NCBI GenBank assembly: GCA_017590115.1
Contig: JAGGNK010007004.1
Span: 11,034,418 to 11,098,417 of the forward strand
Direction of reading: 5' to 3'
DNA from: Montifringilla adamsi
Taxonomy: Eukaryota; Chordata; Aves; Passeriformes; Passeridae
DNA: 64,000 bases
This document shows positions 1 through 12,899 of the stretch, piece by piece. Made by a program: the position numbers and the translations under genes. Every line of letters starts with the position of its first letter. Position 1 is the first letter of the stretch. Below the pieces are notes generated by a model that did not search any database, was not told the origin of the DNA, and worked only from the letters and a program-made list of their open reading frames with translations.

Positions 1-3000
1 TGGAAACTGAGAAGCAAGAGCAGGCAAAGGGCAGCAAGATCTGCCAAGGTATCCCTCTGTACCCAGAGGTACAAACACAGTGAGGTCTGCAGCCTGTCAC
101 ACAAATCAGCAATGTGGCCTTTGCCCCTAAGGAGTCTCTGCTATTGCTAGTAACTCTGGGAAATAAAAATCTCAACTTTAGGGAAACCTGCAGCTCTCAC
201 TTGCCTTTGGCCAAATGGGATGGAAGAGCTGATGGGGAAAAAAAAAAAAATAAAGTGCCAGGACCTGCTTGGCTTCACAGACTTGTGTGGAGACCACAAG
301 ACAAGGGTGGTCCAGGTTGAACCTAAACTGTCTAGCATCCTCCACACAACAAGCTGACACAACCAGCTATTCCCCAGCTCCTCACCACATGCATGCCCAC
401 ATTCATCTTCTCTCTCCCAGGAAAACTCTTTCAGCTGTCACAGGTCAGGAATAAAGAAAGAGAAGCTTAGTAAAAACAAAGGTGGACAAGAAAAACCCTC
501 AAGCAAGTAAATCATGGTTTTCTAGTCTGAGAAATATGTGGTATAACTGAGTCTGTTGTATCTTTTTAGAAGTTATCATCTCTGCTTTCCCTCTTGCAAG
601 CTGGGTGAGTGCATTTTTCCTCCTGCCTCACCATTTAGAAAGGCTCCCATAGACAAACCAGGCTCCAGCAGTCCCCAGATTTCTAACTAGTAGTGGGCCA
701 GGTGGATAATTCCACCCAGGTCACCTGTGAGCAGATCTCCCAGGGAGTTACAAGGGAGGAGCAGGATACAGCATATACTTCTGCTAACTGTCATGTTTTT
801 ACCTTGGAGGAAAAAATGTACTGAATTCCACTGAGATAGAGAAGGGAGTGATAGATTAAGGAGCTCCTCAGGCTTTTCACAGGAGCTGTATTTTCTGAGA
901 GAAAAGATGTAAATGTCTCTCTGCTGGGAGAAGAGAGGGACATTCACAAAGGAATTCAGGCCAGGAGCCTGCCATTATAATTTGCGGTAGTGAGCAGACA
1001 CCTATCCATAACTCACTGATTTCCAGACTCAAATTCCAAGTCCTTAAATCTGGCACAATTCCACCTGGCTGGTCAGAGGCACCAGCAATGACCCGTCACA
1101 CTTGTACACAAAGGGGGTAATACAGGGCGAGAGCATTTCTGTAAGATGCCTTAGACAAGGACGTGAAAAGAGCTGGAGCTTCAATCTGTCTGTGCTTTGG
1201 AACCACCTGACAGAAGCAAAACATGGCTGGACACAGCTTAGGACAGGATAAGTCAATTAACATCCACATCACTAAGTGCTTTGAATTTTAAAAGACATTT
1301 TGCATGGAAGAGGAGCCTGTTCTTCCAAGCTCTGCTGAAGCCCCAGCTGATTTCTACCTTATATAATCACTTTTTTCATTAGACTGGATGTAAGTTAGTA
1401 TTTACTAAGCCAGAAACCACTATTGTCTCCAAAACTGCAGGCTGAAATTATTTATGCTACCCTTGGCATGCATGAATTTCAGGACCTGCTAGTCAGCAAT
1501 AGACTTTTGCTGGGTTTTTTTACAGAAATATGGCATTTAATAGGTCCATTCAGGACTAGCAGCCAAGCAACTGTGAGTTCCTCTTGAGCAGGCAGGCCCA
1601 GCTAATTTCGAAATGGATTGCTCTGTGAAGGAAGCACAGTACTTCCCAGATCATAGAAATGGTTTACTGGCCCAAGTCTCATATAAAATAGTCTCTTGGT
1701 GAGAAGCTGAACAGTTTTAAAAGGTGTCAGAGAAACCATTATGTGATAAAAATTCACAGAGCAATTTTGCAAGAGAAAAAGCATAAATAAAAAGGGTATT
1801 GTTTCTCTCCAGACTTTCCCATGAGTCAGCTGCATTCAAAGAGATGTGCCACAGCTAGAAATGAGCTAAAGGCAATTAAAAAGTTTGGCTGCCTGTGTCA
1901 AACCTTCAGCTTGTACTCATTCACTTTAATCAGAAAAGCAGCAATTACATAAACAGTGCTACTAAATTAAGGGAGAGCAGAGAGTGCAGCCAGCATAGAT
2001 CAAACCCTGTACAGGTCTCGAGAAGGAAATAGCAACTGATCCCTGTTGGTGCGTGAGAGTATTCATTCTGCATCCAAAAAAACCACACATACAAAGAGCT
2101 AGCTCTTGCAAGGAAATGTAGATGCTAAAACACAGCTTCCAGCCAGTACAGGGAGTCTTACTTCAAGGATATTCTGATCTGCTTTTGACTTTGTAGGGTT
2201 TTAGTTACGGCAATGTTACAGATTCTTCTTGGGGGCCTCTCAGTCCACATACAAACATGACAGGCTACTTGGAGTGTAAAAAGGAAGAAATCTGAGCCCC
2301 AACATTAAGCACAAGATATTCTGGGGAAAAACAATCAAAATTTCACGCCACTCATCTTAACCCAGCACTAGGTAAAATTTTTTAAAACCCTGTTTTTAAA
2401 AGCAGTAGCTTGCAGTTTCTTCCTAAGCTACTTTTAAGCAAAGAGAAAAAAAAATCCACAACGAGAGAAAAACTAATCAGGAGAACATCTCCATTGCAGT
2501 GAAGCAGAACGGCCCTCTTTGATAGGACAACTAACTCGGTGCAGTAAGTGCAAAGAGAAGGACATTTCTGGCAGCATCAGGATGGCTACTCGACAAATTG
2601 TGATGACAAGTCTGTTTGGGATTTCACAGTCCCATTTCTTGTGCCATAAAAAAGTCACATGCAGCGTTCAAGCAAATGTAACTACTGCCAGGCAGAAGCC
2701 CTTCTTCTCTCATCACCTTAGCATACAACCTCCAGAGCCCATGGACCCAGAAAACCAGGTAAGCCTAAGCTACAGCTTGGGCTGGTGGAGGATTTGGTGG
2801 TCAGGAGAACCTTCTCCTGATTTTGAATTCCTGTGTTGACCCTACAGTCATATGGCATGCAAGAGTTCCATCTGGTACAATAAACACTTACTGTGCCCTC
2901 TTTAAGCCAAAAAACATCAGTGCTGTGGGACTTGTGCACAAGTTATTTCTGAAGGGAGGAACAAGGAGCAACATTTGCAGTGTGGTAAAGATGCTGTCCT

Positions 3001-5032
3001 GCAGTGAAGACCGACTCTGAAAAAAAAAAGCAGGCAGCAATGCTGTGGAGATTCATTTATGATTTACCCTTGCTTCAAACAAGTCTAGAGCTGGAGAAAA
3101 GAGCTCATTAGAGTCCGCGCTAATGGGAATTACTTGTCACACTTAAACTATGCAACTCTCCTTTCCCCCAACATCTATGCCTCCTCCCTCAGTATTGCAG
3201 TACCTCTTCCTTCAAAAGATATAAATAATTCTTGGTTCTGCTGTTCCCTTTCTCTCAGGGGTATATTTAGAATATAAGAGCCAGACTCACTTGTAAAAAG
3301 GTGGAGAGGGAAAACTCCTCTGCACAAAGTGCTGCACCTCACCCTGAATTGTGTGATTCTTCTCTTACCAAATGCCTCTGTATCAAACAGATGACCCAAA
3401 GGAAAACCATGCAACAGATCTTCAGGGACAAAAAACCAGCAGATACCCTACATGCAATTCAATTCTAGCTCTGCACTGGAAGTCCAAGTTATTTTATGTG
3501 ACGACACTTTCCTTAGCAGGCCAGTAGTTACACCCCTGCACCCAGCTGCCCATTTCTAGGTCAGAAAAGAAAAATATTCAGAGGAGTATTAATTGCTGTC
3601 CTTCAGCTTTGCCAGAAGCTTTCCTTACCCTCTTCCTCCAGTGAAATTTAAGGTATAAAGTCCCCTAAGGAAGGCCAGGGGGTTCTGTTACCACCACAAG
3701 CATGCCTGGTTTCACCCTGCAGCTCTGTCCATCTCCCAAGGCATGGGGAGCACCATGGCTAGGATGAGGCTGTCACTTCACTGGGCAGCACATCCTCTTT
3801 CCAAATGTGAGAAGTGGTGACTGGCACATCAGGAGCCCTGAGAACAGGTTTCCTTCTCCCTAGCTCCTATCCACCAGGAGCAGGCACGGCAACCCATCCT
3901 GCCCCCACTTCTTGGAAGGTTTCAGTCAGGATGTTATTCCCCTAATGCCACACACATTTTCACAACAGGAAGCCTCCCTGCTCTGTGATACAGCATCAAA
4001 TTACAAACACTGAGCTACTCTATTTGCACAGCTGAAGACACATTGGGGAAATCACATCTTTAAGCCAAAACCCCAACATATTTGTTGTCATGATGGCAGA
4101 GCAGTTTTTTAAAGTTGCTTAGAACACGACAAGTCAGTCATCAGCAACAGCAGCCTGACAAAATACTGCAATTTACAGCTCTGCTAGTTCAGGGGAACTA
4201 TTATTTTTGTAAGGATTGACTGATGTTTTCCAAACTGTGCTAGAATATGAGGTTTTATTTCCAAAAGCAGCATGAGATGAGGATAGGAGAAAGAAGGGTT
4301 TCTTTTAAGCTACAAACAACACTGGTATTTGGTACATCTAATAAATCAAAAGTTACCCACATGATCTTTTAATTGTTGCACCAGAATGACCTGGTGTAAG
4401 GACAGGCTGAAGTTCTTCAGCCATTTATCAGCAGATGGCTGCCAGGTTCACTTGGTTACATGACATCACATTGCTTCATCACATACACTCCTATGCTTGT
4501 ATTTCAATATGTATGTGGACTATGATAAGCAACACAGAGATGGAAAACAGCTTGCTCTCTTCTGTTTAAAACATGGACATGTATGTAGTGTACAGCAGTG
4601 CTGAAACCAGAGGAGATGGAGGAAAGCAGACATTTCCTGGCTTGTAACTCATTGATACAGGCTGATAGGGCTGAGCATTAAAATCCTTCTTCACAAATAC
4701 ACTTCACTTCCAAGTCTAGTTTTTGGCTACCCAGTTCTCAGGGAACTTTGAGTCAGACACCACCCTTCCCTCCCCTAAGAAGGCAAATCTAAACCCTTTC
4801 ACTTAAAACAGAGAAAAAACTGTTTGGCAGGTGGAATCATGTCAGTATGGCCTCCTTAACATCAGAGCCAAGACTAAGAGCTTGGCATAGATAAATCTCT
4901 CTGAAACCTCAAGGCATATTTACAATGGATAAGCCAGCACACCAAGTTCCAGACCAGTTCCTTTCCAGCAAGATAGCACTGCAGCCAGAGCAGTCCATTT
5001 TAATTCCCCGTGCAGCTGCAGCAGCTACCTCC
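1..5032. other. Intergenic, no gene recognised
   Basis: Open frames are short (up to about 106 codons) and show no known domain or splice pattern. No terminal duplications or LTR ends were seen. It would lie beyond the 3' end of the ovochymase-like gene. Confidence 0.6.
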
Positions 5033-5445
5033 TGTGGCATTCACATTCTCTGAAAAAATCCCTTTGCCCAGGATTTTTCTCCTGGAAAGCAAAGAAGCCT
5101 CAGAGAAAAGGAAAACAGACCTTATCTCATTTGCTTCTCCTCGGTTTTGCTCATGTGGAATGTGGTTGAAGATTGTTTACCAACAGGTGATTGTTTCATT
5201 GGATTCTGGTGTGAGTTGTTTTGACTCAATGGCCAACCAGTGCCAAGCTGTGTCAAGGCTCCAGAAAGAGTCACAAGTTTTCATTACTATCTTTTTAGCA
5301 TTCAGCATATTTTCTGTATTCTTTAGTATAGTGTAGTATAGTATTCTTTAATATAATATAGTATTATAAAGTAATAAATTAGCCTTCTGAGAACATGGAG
5401 TCAGATTCATCATTCCTCCCTGCCACGGGGATCTCTACAAATGCA
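5033..5445 (+). mobile_element. Solo LTR, songbird-type (TGTGGCATT family), copy 1
   Basis: 413 bases beginning TGTGGCATTCACATTCTCTG and ending ...CTACAAATGCA. It has a TA-rich tract (TAGTATAGTATTC) and AATAAA near 5371. Colinear with copies at 22433 and 26542. I recognise the family as a songbird LTR (TguLTR5-like) from memory. A degenerate duplication (ACCTCC/ACTTCC) may flank it. Confidence 0.75.
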
Positions 5446-5689
5446 ATAACTTCCCTCTGGTAAATCAGGTTATCCCAGAGGAACAGGGCTACCAATTCTA
5501 TTTTGACAGATGAGCACCACTTGCATACAGGACTTGACACAAGCCATGCACCCAGATGCTGAAGGATAAAATTTCCTGCGCACCTTTCAGGAACTGAATA
5601 GATACGAGCACTACAGCACCACAAAGTCTACAGTAGTAAAAAGATGATTTCTGAAACAGGGTGCTCAAGTCTGGACTTCCAAAGAAGGA

Positions 5690-5843
5690 GGGTTTGGAGG
5701 GAAGTGACTCAATTCCCAAACATTTACCCAGTACACATGACAACCTCTTCATTGAGGAAAAATGCACAAAAGCCCCACACTGCAATACTGGCCAGCTTGC
5801 CATGCCTGTCAAACAAATAGATGTGTGGCCACCAAGAGTCTCC
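5690..5843 (-). pseudogene. Third S1 domain, last exon, altered catalytic motif
   Basis: After acceptor CCTTTTTCAG the minus strand reads GDSWWPHIYLFDRHGKLASI then AVWGFCAFFLNEE. It aligns with GDSGGP...DRHGK...VSWGFGCA...NEPGVY. The two glycines forming the oxyanion region are both Trp. Downstream, the GVY-like part continues in another frame (stop TAA near 5734), so the end of the domain is broken. Confidence 0.55.
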
Positions 5844-7088
5844 CTGAAAAAGGAAAAGGAGATGGCCAGAGTTTGTCAGACAGGACAGAGACCAGCTCAG
5901 CGCCAGCTGCACTCTGCCCCACTGGCAGAGGGTCAGGAGCTATGAAGGAGGGGGTGGTACAGCCCTCTTCAATTTGCAGATGAGGGGGCAGGTTTCTCCT
6001 CTCCAGACACTGAGGTGTCCCAAGGAGACACCGGCACCACGAGGTATCTGACCATGCTGCTGAGCAGCAGCAGGGGTGACACGGGCATTGAGATACCATG
6101 AGAGTGATCTGATCTCATCTCCCTTGAGTCACTGCCCTTTGCTTAGCCTCCACCTTGGTTTTGCCTTTACTAAAGTTTCCCAGCTTCCCAACAGAAATGA
6201 CAGCCTTACTCCTAGGTGAAAAATATTTCACTCACTGCAGGCAACATTTAGGGAGCAGGAGAAATCTTGGCTGTGCTCCCAGGCTGAGCTGTCACTGCCC
6301 TCCATCAGTCACAGGTGCTCTTCCGTGTCAGAGTAACCCATATTTACTGCCAGCTCCTGTCTCTTCCCATCCTGCTAAGCATCTCACAGCAGTGTTTGCT
6401 TCAGCCCCAGCACCTGCAAGCAGGTTGCTATCACAGATCTGCAGACGTTGGAAAGCAAATTCCCATCAACCCCAGGTACAGCTTTCCTGCTCTTGTCAGC
6501 CCACTGCTTTTCTTACTTCTTAGCTCACTGCCTCATCTCTCCATCCCACCAAATATCCCACACTGCAGAGCAGATGAGACAGAGCTTTGATACAGTATCC
6601 ATTCCCTTGCTGTACTTGCTGGATGCCTGAGAGCACTGTTTTAATGAATCACAACAGGCTTTCTCCTAGTACCACTGTTTGGGGCCACAGCACAGTCAAA
6701 CTGAACATATTTTGAAAGCTGTTTCAAAGATGAGAGATGGGACCCTCCAAAGAGACATGGGTTTGGGGACTTGAGGGAAGACACATTCCTCAGGCAAGTT
6801 TTACCCAGGACATCACTCCTCTGGCGCAGAAGCCTCCCACCATCAGTGCACATAGATAGTTCTTAGAAGTGTGAAATTTTCCAAGAGGATATAGTGAAAT
6901 CCATGTGCTTTACAGCCTCCTTATTCACACACTCTGTGCTCATGCACTGGCTCTGTTTAGATCATATTTCCCCATGCTTACTGTTTGTCTTCAGTTCTTC
7001 TCCTTCCCTTCCCTCAAGTCCTGCCCCAAGTTGTGCACAGCAAACTGAATGGAGTAACTTCTCTCAGCTCTGTCCAGCCTTTGCACCT

Positions 7089-7127
7089 TATATATACATA
7101 TATATACATTTTATACATATATATAAA
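7089..7127. repeat. (TA)n-rich simple repeat
   Basis: TATATATACATATATATAC followed by a second TATACATATATATA block. Confidence 0.9.
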
Positions 7128-7311
7128 ATCTAAATTATATGCCACAGCAAAATATTCCTCTAACAAGAATATCCTGGGGTTTAGACAATAGGTACAGACA
7201 ACTCAAAAGCTTTCTTTTAAACTTAGCTCCTGCCATCTCAGACATTAATTTACTACCAGCAGAGAGGTGCATATTATGTTAGTGCTGTTCATACCAGTCT
7301 TTATGGAGGGG

Positions 7312-7329
7312 AAAAAAAAAAAAAAAAAA
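7312..7329. repeat. Poly-A run
   Basis: About 18 A. No recognisable retroposon body precedes it. Confidence 0.85.
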
Positions 7330-9370
7330 GAACAGCTCTCTAAGGACATGCCTGCTCATTTCTGGCTCATTAACTTTAATGTCATATACAGCTCTCACAG
7401 GTTGGGAAGACAGGTAGAATAGGCGATCTTTGCTATTCTCTAGATGATGTCTAGCCTACACTTATACCTTAAAGTCACATTCCTGACCCTCACACTGTGT
7501 TTTAACCAGATAAGTAGCAAGCCTGCCCAAAGGCTTGCTGTTCATTTCACTCTTAGCATCACACACAAGCACTGGGCCCCTTGTCAGAGTGTTACCATAA
7601 TCATTAACCCTGGCACAGCTGACTGTGGTGGGATTCCAAATGGTACCTGATGCAATGGGTTTCTGCAGCTCCAGGGGTGCCAGGCCACTTCCAGGAGGAA
7701 ACCCACCCAAACCAGTGTGTGCACACAGCTTTCACAAGCAGGGAGTGGACACCCTTCACATTTCACAACAAGTATTTTTTTCCCTCAGAATTGTTCTCTC
7801 TGATGTTGGGTAAGGAAGAAGGAAAACAAATATTTTTTGTCTAAACCTCCCCCATAATTCAGACAACAGGAAGAGTCAAAATTTCACTTTTAACATCTGC
7901 TGCCAAACAACTCTCATGCTTCAACCTCACGGGGACACTTCTGGGAATACCAGTGAGGTCCCAGTGCTCTTTGTGCTGTGCTGACAGAGAACCTTAACTT
8001 GTATTCCAAAGTTTTGCTGCTACTATGATCAACACAGGGAGCCCAGAGGTGAGTCAGTCACTCACCTTCTCAGCCACCAGACCCCAACACAGATGGAACC
8101 CACATCAAATCCACAGATCTGATGAAACATTCTACAGCTATGCCACCATCATTGGGGTATCCCATAAAACAGAGAGAAAGGTTCAACAGAGGCATGGGCT
8201 ACGTCGGGCTCTTATGATTTACCAGGTACACAGCAAAGTGCATACTCCATCTCTGCTGCCACCACTGCCAGCAGCACAGGATGCTTCGCAGGAAGGTTTA
8301 AGCTGCTGGGGGCAGCTCTGGATGTGTGTAGACCTGTGGGGAACAGTAAGCCCACCTGTTTGCCAGGATTGACAAGATGGCTTAGAAATTGTCTGGAGGT
8401 TAGCAGGACGAGTACAGGCTGGCAGCCTCCTGGGTAAACAACTCTTGACAGATTTTTCAGGGAGCCATGTTCTGGAGGTAAGAATAATTTCCTCACTCTT
8501 TCAGTCAAAATTGTATTTATAAAGTGTTTCCATTACAATAAGTCTTCATTTTCCAAAATTAGTTTGCCAAAGTGTTTCCAACCATCTCAAATAACAACAG
8601 CAAATTAAACAGTACATAAATAAGCTGTATTGCACACCCACCAGCTTCCACTGACCACAAGAGGCATGAGAAAGGCAAGGAAGAAAAGTGGAAGTGAAAA
8701 ATATTTACTTTCCTCAGAAACTAGTAAAGCAGAGGATGAATTTGGGGGGGAAACAGACTTTAACAAAATAAATCCACTAAATATTGTTATTGGTAGAGCT
8801 GGTTCAGAGAAATTTGAGAATATTAAGGTACAACACATGGCTCTGCTTCCCCTCTCTTGGTGGTGCTCTGGGTCATGTCATGGGAACTGACCTTTTTACA
8901 CTGGGCTCCCTCTACCCCTTCTGTGTGCCCCAGGAAAAGGCATAACCATCTCATAAGAGCAGCCAAGCTCTCAAGCAAAAGTTAGCACAGATGGCTTAAG
9001 CTGTTTATTTTTCTACTTCCCATTTAAAGCGTCAGGTTGCAGACAATGGTTATTAATTAATCAGAAGTCAGTTCCATGCTGAGACCAATCCTCCCTCCCA
9101 ATAAGCACCTTTCTTAAACAAACACAATCCAACCCAAAAACCAGGTTAAATAATCACTCATTCCTCAGGGATGTTTCTGTGCTTGATTTGGTGGCAGTGC
9201 AAACTGCAGAGATATGAGGACTACCACCTATGTGAGCACTGAATTAACTTGCTGCAGTTTTGGATACATCAGAGCGCGGAAGAGTATCTTGGAATGATCT
9301 CAGACAGTAGCTTAAGGCAAAACACATTCAGCAAATAAACATTTTTATAACAGCAGCACTGCTTTGTAGC

Positions 9371-9965
9371 TGTCATGGTGTAACCCCAGCTGGCTCCAAG
9401 TCCCACACAGCCACTTGCTCGCTTCCCCACCAGCAGCATCAGGGACAGAATTGGAAGAGTATAAGTGAGAAAACTTGTGGGTTGAGATAAAGGAAGTTTA
9501 ATGAGTAAAACAAATTCCATGCATGCAAAGTAAAACAAGGAATTAATTCACTATTTCTCATGAGCAAGCAGGTGTTCAGACACCCCAGGACAGCAGGACT
9601 CCACCATGGGTAAGAGCTACTTGGGAAGACAACCATCACCACTCCAAACATTTCCTCCACTTCCCCCTTCTTCCCACAGCTTTATATGCTGAGCATGATG
9701 CCTCAGGGTATGGGACATCCCTTGGGTCAGTCAGGATCAGCTGTCCTGGCTGTGTCCCCTCACAACCCCTCGTGCAGCCCCAGCCTCCCCACAGGCAGGG
9801 AGGTGTGAGACGCAGAAGAGACCTTGGCTCTGTGCAAACCCTGCTCAGCAGTACCGAAACCATCTCTATTGCCAATACCCTTTTCAGCATAAATCCAGAA
9901 CACAGCCCCTTACTAGCCGTTTTCTAGTGAAGAAAATTTACTCTACCACAGCCAAAAGAAGCACA
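9371..9965 (-). mobile_element. Solo LTR, avian type (TSD GTAGC/GTGGC)
   Basis: 595 bases. The plus strand reads TGTCATGGTGTAACCCCAGC at the left and ends GAAGCACA. 5-base flanks GTAGC (9366-9370) and GTGGC (9966-9970) differ at one base. On the minus strand a TATAAAG box (about 9681-9688) precedes ATTAAA (about 9495), so the element is minus-oriented. Confidence 0.78.
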
Positions 9966-10894
9966 GTGGCATATGTGAATGGAGAAGGTACCTCATAATT
10001 CTCAGAACTAGGGTTTGAAATTCACCTTGGAAATGTGCGTGTGCACACGAAAAAGCAAACAGATCAATGCTGATGGTGCTGAAAGTCTGGTGCATTTTAA
10101 TATGAGAAATTTAATTGCTGTGCTTTACTTCTGAAGCCCAAGACAGCTGCCCAAGCAGATGTGCTCATTCACAGAGCAATGAGGAACACAGGTGAGACAG
10201 AAGAAAGGGGGATGGGGAAGATTAGACATGGCTCAAATAGCTAGAAAGGCAGAACAGTTTGCTTCCACAAAACAGAAGAGACAGACTGGACACATCTTTC
10301 CAAGCTCCAAGTTTCTCTGATCTGAGAGTTCAAAGCACTAATTTGCTTAATGATGCCAAGGCAGCTCTGCTCTTCAGAGAGAAGACTGTCCACCCACGTC
10401 ACCAGCTGTGCCCTTGCCTGGGAAACAAGAGAGTGAGGGAGGTTTCCTTTTACCTTTAAGCTCAGAGCACAATTAACTGCCTGTGCCCCTGGGCCTGTGG
10501 CAGAGCTGGAGGCTGGGGAGTGAGCAGTGGTAACAGCAGCACCTGGCAGTATTAGTGCCTAACCAGAGGAAGAGGCAGAAGAGAGATCACAGAAGCATTA
10601 ACAGACTGGGCAGGGGGACAGGGGCTCGGGTTCTGCAGAGCAGAATGCAAAGGGGCAGAAAGAGAGCATCAGCTAAAAGAGGTGTCTCATTTTTACAGGT
10701 TTACACTGGGAAATGAGTACAGTCGTTAGATCATTACTTAAGTATTCAATCATCAGCACTCAATATCTCAAATAGATCTCTTCTTATTAATGGCCATTAT
10801 TCTTCAGAACAGAACGATTAATTTTTTTTAAATAGAACAGCCATACTTTAAGCTCTGCTTCTCCATCCTCACCCCAAAATCATAACAGACTTAC

Positions 10895-11029
10895 CAGATG
10901 ATGTTTTCTGAGTAGAGCAAGTTGAGAGAAAGTCTTTCATGGCTGCCACAGCCCTTTGTAGGAAGACCACTGTCACTGCTGAACCTCGAGATTTTATGGG
11001 ACAGACAGGAGTGTCACCACAGAAGCTGC
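10895..11029 (-). CDS. Third CUB domain, last exon candidate (ovochymase-like)
   Basis: 135 bases between consensus acceptor TTTTTTACAG and donor TCTG|GTAAGTC. The open frame reads SFCGDTPVCPIKSRGSAVTV, VFLQ and MKDFLSTCSTQ. This is a well-preserved CUB end (FCG..P..I.S.GS.V.V.F, then GF...Y.). It is the least damaged exon of the ovochymase-like gene. Confidence 0.62.
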
Positions 11030-11939
11030 CTGTAAAAAAGACCAGAATGGGATGTGAACCTTTTACTCTTGAGGGCTGTAAGGCATAGTCTTTCAAAATG
11101 CAGTGTGAGAAAATATGTCCCTCCGAGAAACCCCCTTAACACAAAATCCTCATGTCATTCAGCTTTGAGCTCATGCATTAGGCTGCAGACATGGCCAGAA
11201 GAGAACTGTCTATACTTGTAACCAGAATGGGGGCCTCCCTCAAACAGACAAATAGCTACAGACACCCACTGTAATCACGACAAGTCACCAGTGGTAAATG
11301 CCCTATGCCTGGACCACTCTGGCCAGAAGAAATCCCTGCCCTGACAGGCAGTCCCTCCCTCAGGCTCCTTTGTACAAGACACCACGCAATGCTCACAAGA
11401 CTGCAAGGCATCCATATCCTCTGGGGAACAAAGCACTTGGAGTGTCTCACATAGCTGACAGCTGGCACTGAAGAACCTTGTATTCAGAAATGTTTTAACA
11501 GTTTAAATTTCCAGTCTGTGCTTTTTCTCCGTGTATAAAGGATACAGCTTCACTTTCCCCACAATGTCCTACATAACCAAGTCAACAGTTCTTTAGTCAG
11601 GCTGGTACCTCCTCATACCCAGCAGAGCTGTAGGAAAAGCCCTGCCTCCCTTGGCCTCTCTCTCTGACCTGCTGCCTTGTCTTTGGCAAACAGCTTTGGA
11701 CACACACTGCAGTTTGTCCTCCTGCAAGTTAAAGTCTGGGAAAGAGTATCCTCCACAGACTCGCACAGTGCCAGGGCACAGCCATGCCATGATTAAGACT
11801 TCATACCCAACAAGTTTGATTACAAAAGTATTTCTAGGAAGGGAAAGGTATTAAGCTAGCTGGCATAACTCCGAGTGTTAGCAGAAATCCCTCCAGGAGC
11901 ATGGAAGTGCACCATGTAAAAATCCCTTGCCTGTCAGCA

Positions 11940-11958
11940 AAAAAAAAAAAAAAAAAAA
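11940..11958. repeat. Poly-A run
   Basis: About 19 consecutive A. Confidence 0.85.
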
Positions 11959-12758
11959 GACCTGGTTAAGCTCCCCCATTACTCTCATCCCAGCATTAAT
12001 GTGAGCTCTCTCTCACCTAGGAACTCTTTGGTTAGTCTGAATCCTTCACACACCATCAGTTGGCCATGACAATTACACAGATTTCTTTCAGTGCAGAAAG
12101 TTCAGGACTTCAGGGGGAGTAACAGATTTTAATGGGGCTACAAGTCTCCTGTGGCAGCTGCAGCACAAAGCAAAGAACAAAGTCACAATGCTGCATATTT
12201 AACAATTGGCTCTTATTTCCTAGGGATAGCTATCAAAATGTGAGCAAAGGCAAAATGGATTGTAATGCCCTTTAAAAGGAGAAAAGAAAAAAAATCAAAG
12301 ATGGGATACTGGTCCAAATCTATTTTGGTCGTATTATTCATTACTTCTGAAGTTAACCTTTCATATGGTTTAGAAGTCCACGGTATTGCCACATGAATGA
12401 AAATTTATCTCTTGCCCTAACTACGCATGATAAGGGAGGGATAAAGGGAAATAGATGAAAGTGCCAGAAGATTTTTAGTACCATAGTTTAGCATTGCTAT
12501 TGTTAGCACCTCAGTTCTGCCACGTTCAGGCCTCTGATGTGCCCTGTGGTGAGAGCTTTGCCCAGAGGTGCCAGGCTTGTCTGCTGTTTGCTGGAAGCAG
12601 GACACTGGCACCCACCAGCTTTCCTAACGCTCTCTGAGGAATATGCCCAGTTTTCTAACACGCACTGAAGCCCCCATGAATTCATTAAAAGCCACAGCAC
12701 AGATGTTTGCAGGTTTTCAGAGGGGAGTTACAAAAGCCAGAAGAACTTGGATGCTCAC

Positions 12759-12882
12759 CTGGTGGCATTTGTGTCTCGCAGGAATGTCCCAGTCACTGCA
12801 TGATTCCTTCCCAATCTGGAAGGATGACATCCATGTCAAGTTCATCTCCTCAGGAATATTTGGGGCATTGATAGGTTTTGCC
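12759..12882 (-). CDS. Third CUB domain, middle exon candidate (ovochymase-like)
   Basis: 124 bases between a strong acceptor TATTCTTCCCAG and donor CAG|GTGAGC. The open frame of 41 codons reads AKPINAPNIPEEMNLTWMSS and FQIGKESCSDWD, fitting the CUB core (I.APE...L.F.SF.IG.ESC..D). The phase at the donor does not match the next CUB exon, so the true edge may differ or an exon may be missing. The frame continues open to a stop at 12717. Confidence 0.5.
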
Positions 12883-12899
12883 CTGGGAAGAATAAGAAT

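Larger units (their letters stand above)
5850..9365. other. Presumed intron of the ovochymase-like gene; mostly unassigned
   Basis: Lies between the third CUB and third S1 remnants, so missing S1 exons could be hidden here. Apart from two doubtful stretches (see rejected items), a TA repeat and a poly-A run, nothing could be assigned. Confidence 0.45.

Noticed and set aside
2519..2839. 106-codon plus frame containing AACCAG|GTAAGC, a donor-like site
   Set aside because: No domain and no acceptor or partner exon recognised.
6785..6853. Possible exon before the third S1 catalytic Ser (MCTDGGRLLRQRSDVLG then GTAAAA)
   Set aside because: Position fits, but the S1 signature is too weak to claim.
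7462..7640. Minus frame RGPVLVCDAKSEM resembling GGPLVCD of S1 proteases
   Set aside because: A catalytic-Ser exon for the third domain is better placed at 5.8 kb. The similarity is short.
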